NCBI GenBank assembly: GCA_025345505.1
Contig: JANVCC010000071.1
Location: 1,715,638-1,779,637 of the forward strand
From: Todiramphus chloris collaris
Lineage: Eukaryota; Chordata; Aves; Coraciiformes; Alcedinidae
Length of the DNA stretch: 64,000 nt
Direction: 5' to 3'
Positions 35,996-46,400 of this stretch are shown here, piece by piece. The position numbers were made by a program, and so were the translations under genes. The notes beneath the pieces were generated by a model that did not search any database, was not told where the DNA came from, and saw only the letters and a program-made list of their open reading frames with translations. The stretch's first letter is position 1. Every line of letters starts with the position of its first letter.

Positions 35996-37100
35996 GTGTC
36001 AGTGCCGTTCTGAAGGCCTGAACTGAAAAGGGATTCAATTACCTTTCTTTTTGACTGCTGTGGAGGATTGCAGGCAGGGGCTGTGCACAGGGCTGTTGTG
36101 GTTCCAGGCAGGAGCAAACACCTGCTGCAGGTGAAGGGTTGGTGTTGGGTATTTCACCTCCTCCTGCACAAAACCAGTTTAAATAGCATCACTTCGAAGT
36201 GGTATATGAGTGAGGTTTTTTTGTGGCAGGAGAGCTGAAGCTTTGGACCAAGGACAGGATTTCTTGCTCTTAACCTTGGTTTGAACACTGCCTGCGGGCA
36301 CTACAAAGCTAAATTCTTAACAGCATTGGCAAAGAAGCCAGTTCTCAGTGGGGGCAGGACTGGGCTGACTGGGAGGCAAGATCTCCCTGACATCTGGCAC
36401 TAGCATCTCCCTGGTGCTGAGTCGGGGAGGAGAGAGGGCCACAGCTGTGAACTCACTTGGGGGCAAGTTGTTTTTCCCTCCCAAAGGTGGATAAAGAGCT
36501 TGCATGAGGTGTTTTAATCATTTTTAAAGCTACTCTACTAGGGGGGGGGAAAGAAAATATGGCACAACTTAATGAGGGTCTCTTGACTCTTTTTCCACTC
36601 CAGCCTCTGCCCTGTAAGCTTTACGAGGAGGTGCTCTGAAGAATACTTCACACTACCACCTTCTAGTTTCACCTTTGCTTTCCCAGTCAAGAAAATCGAA
36701 GAGGTTCCTGCCCTTCCCACCCCCCCCTTCTCCTGCCTCACGCTCAGGGAAGAAGCACTTGAGATGAAACTGGTTGGAGTTCACGGGGTTTTGAATATTC
36801 CTGTTGACTAAGGAAGTTTCCTTTCTGCATAGCTGTGCTGATGAAGGGTAAACTGAAGCAGGGAAACGTAGGAACTTTGACCCAGCTTTACCGGGGCAGG
36901 AAAGGAAGTGAGGAGCTGCCTTCTGCTGCAGGAGGAGCCGGGGCTCCCCTGCCGAGGGGCTGGGAGGAGAGCCGGGGGCAGCGGGCGCTTCAGAGGGGAT
37001 TTTGTACTTGGGAGAAAAAAAACCCAACTCCAAAAGAAACCCTCAACAAACCAACTTTGTGCTTTGCTTCACAGTAAAACCCTCACTTGGGGGCTCCTTG
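35996..37100. other. HNRNPM-TIMM44 spacer
   Basis: About 1.1 kb between the HNRNPM 3' end and the TIMM44 CpG island. I see no gene, mobile element or RNA gene. It includes a short G-run at 36541. Confidence 0.5.
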
Positions 37101-37197
37101 GAGCCAGACGCATCCGCAAAACCGGGGCCGTGCCCGGCGACCGGGACCGCGCCCGCAAACTGGGGTGTACCCTTGAGCCCGGGACCGCGCAGCCGCT

Positions 37198-37320
37198 CCC
37201 GGTGCTGTCCCGGCCCCGCTCGGTGCGGTTTTTCCCCGGGGCCGGTTCCCCTCCGCTCCCCCGGTGCTGTCCCGGCCCCGCTCGGTGCGATTTTCCCCGG
37301 GGCCGGTTCCCCTCCCAGCT
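37198..37320. repeat. 62-bp tandem duplication in the TIMM44 CpG island
   Basis: Two near-identical GC-rich copies offset by 62 bp, both starting GGTGCTGTCCCGGCCCCGCT (37201 and 37263) and running through CCCCGGGGCCGGTTCCCCTC. The pair lies about 90 bp upstream of the start codon. Confidence 0.85.
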
Positions 37321-37329
37321 CCCGGTCGG

Positions 37330-37409
37330 CGCCCACGTGGCGGCGGGCGGCGCACGGAGATGACGTCACCGCGCTGCGCCGCGCGAAGGTCACGGGCTGT
37401 GCTGGGAAG
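37330..37409 (+). promoter_or_regulatory. TIMM44: TIMM44 proximal promoter with CRE, E-box, ERR-like and YY1-like sites
   Basis: Within 80 bp before the start codon lie a CACGTG E-box (37334-37339), a perfect palindromic CRE TGACGTCA (37361-37368) and an AAGGTCA nuclear-receptor half site (37386-37392). The start codon itself sits in AAGATGGCGGC, a YY1-type motif. CREB, ERR and YY1 sites are common at nuclear genes for mitochondrial proteins; function here is inferred from motifs only. Confidence 0.7.
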
Positions 37410-40400
37410 ATGGCGGCGGTGGGGGCCGGTGGCTGCCGGGTGAGCGCTGGGACCGGGAACCGGGGTCGGGGGAGCCGCTGCCTTCCCGAGGGCCGGGCCG
37501 GGCCGGGCGCGCCGTGGGGGCTGTGGCGAGAGGTGACGGCGGGGAGCGGCCCGGAGCTGGGGATGGCGTGAGGGGGAGCGCCGGGGCCGAGCGCCTCCGC
37601 GGGGCCGGGATGGCGGGGGGTGGCCCGGGGGCAGTTTGCTCTTTTACCGGCTCCCTCCTCTCCCTTCCCTTCTCAGCCCCTGCCCAGCCACGCCGGGGCT
37701 GCCGAGGGACCGGCGTTGCCGAGGTGGGGGCACCGCGGAGGGCCCCCCCTGGCCCGGCCCGGCCCAGGCCCTGCCCCCGGGGCTGTCAGGCCCGTGCTGA
37801 GGGCTCCTGGCGCTGGTGGCGGCTCCTCTCCCCGCTCCAGCGTCCCCATCGAGCCCAGGGAGGGACAGCCTAGCCCAGCGGATCCCAGTTCGGTCTGGGA
37901 GCTTCCAGAGGGTCTCCGCAGTGCTGCGTGTGATGCTGAGCTGCTCCGGCAGTGGCCCCTCGCAAGGTTTGCGTTCAAACACGAGCGTTTCCCCCCGAGC
38001 CTGTGGGCTGAACGCAAAACCTCTGGCTTTAAAAGCTGCCTTGTAGCCTGGCGTGCTTTGAAGGCGGTTGATCTTGTTCTGTGCTCAAAGTTAGATGTGG
38101 AATTAAGCATTTTTTTGCTCGGTAGTGTGGCAGAAATGTGCTTTTTGGTCAAGAGCTGCAGTGGGTTAAATCCAGCAGGCAGTCTGCTCTGGGGTTTAAC
38201 GTGGTTCTTACACCTAATACAGGTTTTTAAGGTATGCATCTAATATCTGGCTTACTCTTGCTTGCTGACCTCAGGGGTGCCCTGGGCAGCCAGGTTCAAA
38301 CAGATTCTGTGGAGAGCATTTCCCTCCTGGACGTAAAATCAACACTTTAAAGTTCAACAACCCAACTTCTAACCACAGAGACGATAACGAAGACGAAGCT
38401 GTATTTAAAAGGCCTGACTTCATACCAGTGTAGAAAGCAGTGAGTTAAAGCAGCACGTGTCTTCGGGCCAGCAGGACACGTTGGGGCACTGACAGTGTCA
38501 CTGACTCCTGGGTGTAAAGCCTGGATTTAGCTTGTGGCACTGGGAGGTGCCCCCAGGGATGCCACAGAGCCGGGCAGTGTGGCTCTTCACGGGACCTTTC
38601 AACCTTGAGGGGCCTGATAAAGCAGTGGACAGATTCTTGTCAGCTTTATGACAGATTGTCTTCTGCAGCCTTTTCCTGGCAAAGCCCGTTCAATTTGTCC
38701 CTGTTTGGGTTTGTGGGATTTGTGGGGTTGGGATCTCTCCAGAGAAGGAGACTCCACAGCCTCTCTGGGCAGCCTGGCACAGGCTCCCACACCCTCACAG
38801 CAGAGAACTTTCTCCTGCTGTTCAGATGGATCCTCCTGGGTTCCAGCTGGTGCCCGGTGCCCCTTGTGTTGTCTCTGGGCACCACTGATAAGAGTCTGGC
38901 TCCATCCTCTTCCCCTCGTCAGCTCTTGCTCAGCATTGCTCAGCTCCCCTCCCCTCTCGGGCTGCTCCTCTCCAGCTGCACAGCCCCAGGGCTCTCAGCC
39001 TGTCCCCAGCACAGAGATGCTCCAGCCCCTCAGCATCTTCACAGCCTCTGCTGGACTCTCTCCAGGAGTTCTCTGAATCTTTCAGCTTCAGGATGGATTT
39101 TTACTTGTGCATCGCTGTTTTCATACAGTGAGGGCTCTGTCAAGCACCTGCGTTTCACAGAACCGATCACAGGATGGCTTAGGCTGCAAGGGACCTTAGA
39201 GTTCATCTCATCCAACCTCCTGCCATGGGCAGGGACACCTCAACGAGCCCAGGTTACTCAAGGCCTCATCCATCCTGGCCTTGAACACCTCCAGGGAGGG
39301 GACATCCACAGCCCCTCTGGGCAATCTATCCCAGACTCTCACCACCCTCGTACTGAAAAAGACCCAATCCAAACCTATTTTCCCCCAGTTTAAAACCCTT
39401 TCCCCTCGTCCCATCGCTGGGCACCCTTGTGAAGAGTCCCCCCTCCAGCCTTCCTGCAGGTTCCCTTCAGGTGTTGGTTTCAAGTGACCATGAAGAGCTT
39501 TCTGCCCCGTTCTCAACAGCAGTGTTGGCCTCATCAAAAGGAGCTTGTGAGCAGATGTGGCACAGCTGGAGCACTTCACAGAGGTCTTCTGGCTGACTCC
39601 TGTCAAACCAGCCTCCCGTGTTTCTCAGCAGCACTCAACGCGTTCCCAGCCCTCTGCTCGTTTTCCCTTTGCAGAGTTCACCCCTTTCTTCCTTAGCTCT
39701 CCAAGGGTCCTGTCACCGTGTGTTGTGCTCTGACCCCCCCTTACCTTGTCGTTGCAGAAATGTCTCATCAGTGGCATGTGGCTTATCTCCAGAAGATACC
39801 CAGGTCCTGCCATCCCCAGGGGCACAGCGTACGGCGTGGGCAGGCCTGCTCTGGAGATCCTGCAGGTTGGTGAACGGGCTCTGGGTTTAGTCCGGGCTGA
39901 AAGTGCTTCCCCTGGCTCCACTGCTGATGTGGGGATGTTTCTGAGGAGCACCCATCCTAGCTCCAACATTTCCACTTCTTAAGATCTGAGGAGCTCGAGG
40001 AGTTTTGTAGTCACCGAGTCCCAGTGGCGCAGTTCAGGATTTCGCTGGTAGCTTCCCCTGCCACAGGTTTTGAGCCTGACCAACCTTCTGGAGTTAAACT
40101 TCCTCTGGAGGAGCAGCTTTCTGAACGGCTGTTAGAAGTATCTTAGACCTCAGGCTGTTTTGAGGGGAAGCTGCTGGGTTTTTTTAAGGTAGCCATGTAT
40201 TTTTTCACAGCATTTAATACGTTAGAAGTGACCCGGTGTTTGTCTGAAGTAAATCCACCTCCTGGCTTTGCTGTTGTCTGATTTAATGCCTCTCTGGATT
40301 CTACACCACGTAATGGTTTTCTTCAGTCTAGATGCTACGCTTCTGGAGGAAGAAAAGGGTTTATATCAGGGTTTGTGGAGAACATCAAACAGGAGTTGGC

Positions 40401-43400
40401 GAAAAACAAGGAGATGAAAGAAAGCATTAAAAAATTCCGAGATGAAGCTAAAAAGCTGGAAGAATCCGATGCTCTCCGAGAAGCGAGGAGGAAATACGTG
40501 AGTCTCCTTCCCCAATTCCTTTGTTGCTGTCATTGCCCCCCTGTTCCTGTTCTGGAAATGGGAATCTTTCTGTAAACGAGCTGCTTCGGTCAGCGCCAGC
40601 CCTTGTGATGAGTTCTGCCTGACTGGAAATCCTTCCTGGGAAGGGGAGGCCTTAGACTGGTTTGCTGGGTTGATTTAGTGGCAAATCTTTCCAGCAGACC
40701 CAAGCAGATAAAATAACAAGACATCAAATTTAACGTGGGCATGATTTCAGTACTCTCTGTTGCATTCTTTGAAGGGCTGGAAATGGTTTAACTGGTAAAA
40801 ATGAAGTGCTGATGCTGGTTACTCAAGCAGCACCCAGCTCCCTGCGATGTCGCTCTTCGTGCCCTCAGTTCCAGTGTTAATGGGGCACGCTCTGCTGAAC
40901 TGGTTTTGAGTAGTTTCTGTTATTGTTACAAGCAGCACATTGGTTTTTCCAATTTTTTTTTTGTTGTTGGTTTCTTTGCTGCAGAAAACCATTGAATCTG
41001 AAACAGTGAAGACCTCAGAAGTGATTAAAAAGAAGCTTGAAGAAATAACTGGTACAGTTAAAGAGGTAAAATGCAGCCGTGGAAGAACCTTTTCCTCGGG
41101 TGCTTCTGCTCTGGTTGTGGTCTGTGTGTGTTTGATGGGCCCTGTCCAGTGATTCCACTTGGATTTGGAGACTGGAGATGGTCCTGAGGGGGCTGTAAAA
41201 CACTTGGTTCTTCAGTTCTTGTCCAGGCAGGAGTTGTATTTGAGTGTTTAGTGTACTTGGGCTTTTACCTCTGGAGTAAACTGCAAGGAACCTGGCGGGG
41301 TTGATCGATAGCCATCTGAACATGAGCCAGCCTGTGCATGGTGGGGCATCCTGGCTTGGATCAGGAACAGGGTGACCAGCAGGACTAGAGGAATGGTTGT
41401 CCCACTGTACTCAGCACTGGTGAGGCCACACCTTGAGCACTGGGTTCAGTTTTGGGCGCCACAGGAGAAGACATTGGACCAGAGCCGGACCAGAGAAAGG
41501 CAACTAAACTGGGGGAGGGTCTTCAGAATAAGTCTTATGAGGAGGGACCTGGGGTCATTGAGCCAGGAGAGGAGGCTGAGGAGAGACCTCCTTGCTGTCA
41601 ACAGCTCCCTGTCGGGAGGGTGTAGAGAGGTGGGTGTTGGTCTCTTCTCACAAGCCACAGCTGATAGGACAAGAGGAAATGGCCTCAAGTTGCCCCATGG
41701 GGAGGTTTAGGTTGGACACGAGGAAAAACTTCTCTCCCAAAAGGGTTATCAAAGACTGGAACAGGCTCAGGGAATTGAGGTGGTTGAATCACCATCCCTG
41801 GATGTAGTTAAAAGCCCTCTAGATATGGTGCTCAAAGATATGGTGTGGCAGTGGCCTCCCACTAGAGCAGGGTGCTCACAGCCCCAGCCAGCCTGGGCTT
41901 CCAAACTTCCCAGGATGGGGCTTCCACCCCCTCTCGGGGCAACCTGGGCCAGTGTCTCCCCATCCTCCTGGGGAAGAAATTCTTCCTCCTGTCCAACCTG
42001 AATCCACCTCTCTCCAGTTTGGATCCATTCCCTCCAGTCCTGTCCCTGCCCCACAGCCTAACAAGTCCCTCCCCAGCTTTCTTGTAGCCCCTTCAGATCC
42101 TGGGAGGCCCCAATAAGGTCTCCCCGGAGCCTTCTCTTCTCCAGCCTGAACAACCCCAGCTCTCTGTCTGTTCCCATCACAGCAGAGGTGCTCCAGCCCT
42201 CTGAGCATCCTGGTGTCCCTTCTCTGGACACGTTCCAGCACATCCACAGCCTTCCTGTGACAGGGGCTCCAGAACTGGACGCAGGGCTCCAGGGGGGTCT
42301 CACCAGAGTGGAGCAGAGGGGGAGAATCCCCTCCCCTGACCTGCTGCCCACGCTGCTCTTGATGCAGTGTCTGCTCTGGGCCATGGAACCGTGCGTTCAC
42401 CTGAGCTTTGGTTAGAATCCATCCTCAGCAGTCACCGAGAGGACTTCTTTTGCCTGGAGCTTTCCCTGGAAGTGCCCTTTTCTTCCCCGTTCTGTTTCGT
42501 TGCAGAGTTTGGACGAAGTGAGCAAGAGCGACATCGGCCGGAAGATCAAGGAAGGCGTGGAAGAAGCTGCAAAAACAGCAAAGCAATCTGCAGAGTCGGT
42601 GACAAAAGGAGGGGAGAAATTGGGCAAGACAGCAGCCTTCAAAGCTATTTCTCAGGTACGGGAGCCCCGTGCCTCGGGGGGAGCAGCGCTGCGGGCACAG
42701 CTCCTTAGGTTGGCATCCACACGCCGCTTCGTGCCCAGCGTGAAAGGAAGCGCCAGGCTCTGGCGAGACCGAGCAGAAGCTGGCACATTTGGGAGGGGGG
42801 TTCTGCAGGGTCTGACGTTGCTCCACGAGCCCCACGGAAGCGTGAGCCTCCAGGAGCTGAGTTGTCGACGTGTCTCGCTGGAGATGTCTGCTGTAGACAG
42901 GGACTGGTGGTAATCTTGGCAGCAGAGCAGCCTGCTGTAAGCTCTCCTTTTCCACGCAGCGTATTAAGCGCTCCTCTGTGTGTTTTGATGTCACCCAGCC
43001 AACTGACAGCCAGCCCGAGAGGTGCTGTTCCCTTCCCTGGCTTCTCTTGCCTCCTCTGAAGCCCTGGGAGAGGAGGTACGAAGCCAGGCAGAGTTCTGAT
43101 CACAGCAGTCCCCTCGTTCTGTGTTTCTAACAACACAGCAGCTGCTGAAGGTCCCTTCCAGCTGCAGATCACATTTATACCCCCCTTTGCTGTAATGAAA
43201 CCTGTTCTCTTACCCCGGCAGCCTCCTGAGCTAAGAACAGTTTGTCCCTTCCCTGAAACCACCCGCAAGACCAGACCTTATAAGCAGGCAATGATGTTAC
43301 AGGACATTAAAGTGATATTTTTTGGAGTCTTAAAGCTTGTTTTCCCTGTAAATGAAGAAACCTTTTCATTTGTTGTCAAATTTAAATGATTCCTAGACCT

Positions 43401-46400
43401 TTTACAGCTTTGCTGTGTGTTCTGCTATGTGGAATTTAGAATATTCTTCTCCTGCTTCAGGAAACCAAATGCTTTGAAACTGGAGTAGTTGTGTTTTGAG
43501 CTCCCCGTTGTTTTAGTGTTTAGGAGATTTTTTATTTGTATCATCTAGAGCTAGGTGATCTCCACGGGGGTTTGTGCCTTCTCTTCTTCCCTGCCAGGTC
43601 CCTCAGATGGTCTGTTAGAATCAAGAGGAACAGACTGAGCTTTGGAGCTCTTCGTTTGCTTATCCTTGATGTTTAAAATCCCTTAAATTCCAATTTCTGC
43701 TCTCTATCAGATCACTGGCATCTGCTCTGCCTGGGCCCTGAGCACTGCTCAGAAGTTCAGGAATAAAAGCAGAGCAGCCAAGATGAAGGAGAACCACCAA
43801 AAATGCCTTTTTAGCCCCAATCCCCCTTGCAGTGTGTGACAGGAATCCCAGCAGTGGTTCCTGGGATGCAGCTTCCTCTCGGCAGAGCCCGGGCTCCGGG
43901 TGTAGCTGCTGACTGTCAAGAGCTCCCAGTCTGGATTTATCCTGTCCTGTTCCCTGTCGTAGGTTCAGCCAGGAGTGGCAGTATCTGCTGTCTCTCCTTC
44001 ACTATACACTGCACTACTCTCATTTATTTTTTTCATATCTGGCAAAACTCAAGTTGCCCTAAAGCTGTTTTCTCAGCCAGATTTGTAGAATCCTTCCTTG
44101 TCTGTTTTCCTCTCCCTCTCCTTCCTGACTTTGTCTTGTCTTTCTCTCTTTCTTTTCTGTTGTCTTCTTTTTTTTTCTCCTTTCTCCTCTCCTTTTTCTC
44201 CTCTCCTTTTTCTCCTCTCCTTTTTCTCCTCTCCCTTTCATTTCTCTCCTTTCTCTTCAACAGAAGCAATTGCAGGTTTTGGGAAGGGGGAGGGGGAACA
44301 GTACATCAACCTCATAGGGATCTTTTCCTTTCAGGGAGTAGAAACCGTGAAGAAGGAAATAGATGAAAGTGTTTTAGGGCAGACTGGGCCTTACAAGCGT
44401 CCGGAGCGACTACGAAAAAGAACAGAATTCTCAGGAGAGAGGATTAAAGAGGAGCGAATATTTGAAGCCAACGAGTACGTATCGGATCTCGGTTAGGGTG
44501 AATATTTTCCATGTATCATTTGATAAAACCTTTACAACTTAACTGCAGCTCAGAGGTGGTTAAAACCCCCAGTGCTGAGGTGAGGCTGTGGGGTGAGGTG
44601 TGACCTCGTGGAGCAGGTGGGGCTGAGAGGAAAGTTGAGATGGAATCTTCTGAGTGAAACCAGGCACTTGAAAGGATCAAGGGACTTGAGCATCTCCCCT
44701 CTGAAGAAAGGCTGAGGGAACTGGGGCTGTTTAGTCTGGAGAGGAGAAGGCTGAGAGGGGATCTGATCAATGTCTATCAATATCTGAGGGGTGGGTGTCA
44801 AATGGAAGGGGCCAGGCTCTTTTCTGTAGTGCCCAGGACAAGGAACAATGGGTAGAAACTTGAGCGTGGAAGGTTCCACCTCAACATGAGGAGCAACTTC
44901 TTCACTGTGAGGGTTCCAGAGCCTGGCCCAGGCTGCCCAGAGAGGCTGTGGAGTCTCCTGCTCTGGAGCCTTTCCAACCCCCCCTGGCTCTGTTCCTGTG
45001 TGGGCTGCCCTGGGTGCCCCTGCTCTGGCAGGGGGTACATGATGTGTATTTTTGACTTGTGTGTGTTACACTTTCTAACACCCTGCTGTTGAATTATGCT
45101 CGATGGGACTCACTTTGAGCTCCTTTCCTCTCTCTGCTGGGTCCTGTATCAGTTCTGCGGTGTCTCGGCCTCGCAGCGCTGCATGTGATACTCCTCATGG
45201 CCTCACTTTTCTTCTCTCTCTCACTTGTAAGTCCCTCCTTCACAAATAACTTGTGTCTTCTCTGCTTTCCAGGGAGGCCATGGGTGTGGTGCTGCACAAA
45301 GACTCCAAATGGTACCAACAGTGGAAAGATTTCAAGGACAACAATGTGGTCTTCAACAGTAAGTGTTGAGGAGGCAATGAGCAGCGCGTTGTTTTCCCTG
45401 CTCTGATCCTCTCTGGGCTGGATCAAATGCCATCTGGGCAACTAGTCCCAACAGAATGCAAGCCCTCACCCTGCTGTTGTTGTTGGAGCTGTTGCTGGGT
45501 GGGGGTGTGAAGGGGAGGTAGGCGTAGCTGACAGCGTTGCAGCTCTTCCAAGCCTCTCCATCTGTGTTTGGACCCCTCCCCGCAGCCAGGCATTGGCTTT
45601 GATCAGTCCCAGCTCCTCCCTGTAGGCACCAAAACCTGCTTTTGCTATGGCTTGGAAGAGCTGAACTTTGGTCTTTTTTCTTTTGTATTCTTTCTATTAT
45701 TTTTTCTAGTCAGATCCACTGGGAAGAGGCTGGGCCCTGCATGCAGGGAGAGGGCAGGCAGAGCTCTTCTTCCTGACCTTATAACAAGGAAAAAATCTTG
45801 TCTTCAGTGAGCTAGCACCTCTTGGAATCTGCTTAGAAATCTGCAATGTGTGGGACTTTGCCTCCTTTCTGTTTTTATGGCAAAAGATAAAAATACTCAA
45901 CGTGAGCTGCAGTGGGCAAAGCTTCTGGAGACTTATCCAGACACTTGATGTGTCTGAAAGGCCTAAAGAAGCCTGAGACCTGAATCCTTCAACAAACCAA
46001 AAGAACTGCTGCTTGTCTGCTGCCAGGTGAAGGATTTATTAAGGAAAAGAAGACTCTCTAAAAGTGCAACATGGAATTATCAGAGAATTCAGGGCAGAAT
46101 TTAATTGCCATGGTGGGAAGAAGGTTCCCTGCAGGGCCCATTAACCTGCAACTACCTTCTGCAGTTCTGGTCCAGCTGATGATGTCCAGAGGCAGATAAT
46201 GGGTTGGTTGAGCCCTTTGTTCATTGCAGTGATGGCTTCACCCCCTGCCCTTCTTTCTGCCTTTGAGATTTCTCTTTGCCAAGTTCCACTCCCCCGCCAA
46301 TGAGTTCTGTAGTTGCTTGGCTTGATTTCTTATCAAGGTTGAGAAATACATAGAGCTGCTTAAAAACTGCCTCCTCCTTGATGTTTTGGGTTTTTCATTA

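Noticed and set aside
37620-38243. Open frames of 100-207 codons after TIMM44 exon 1
   Set aside because: They lie in the GC-rich start of intron 1; the TIMM44 reading continues from 37439 to 39758 by phase and homology.
44033-44269. Lys/Glu/Arg-rich minus-strand frame resembling a nuclear protein
   Set aside because: Purine strand of the pyrimidine repeat in TIMM44 intron 5; simple-sequence artefact.
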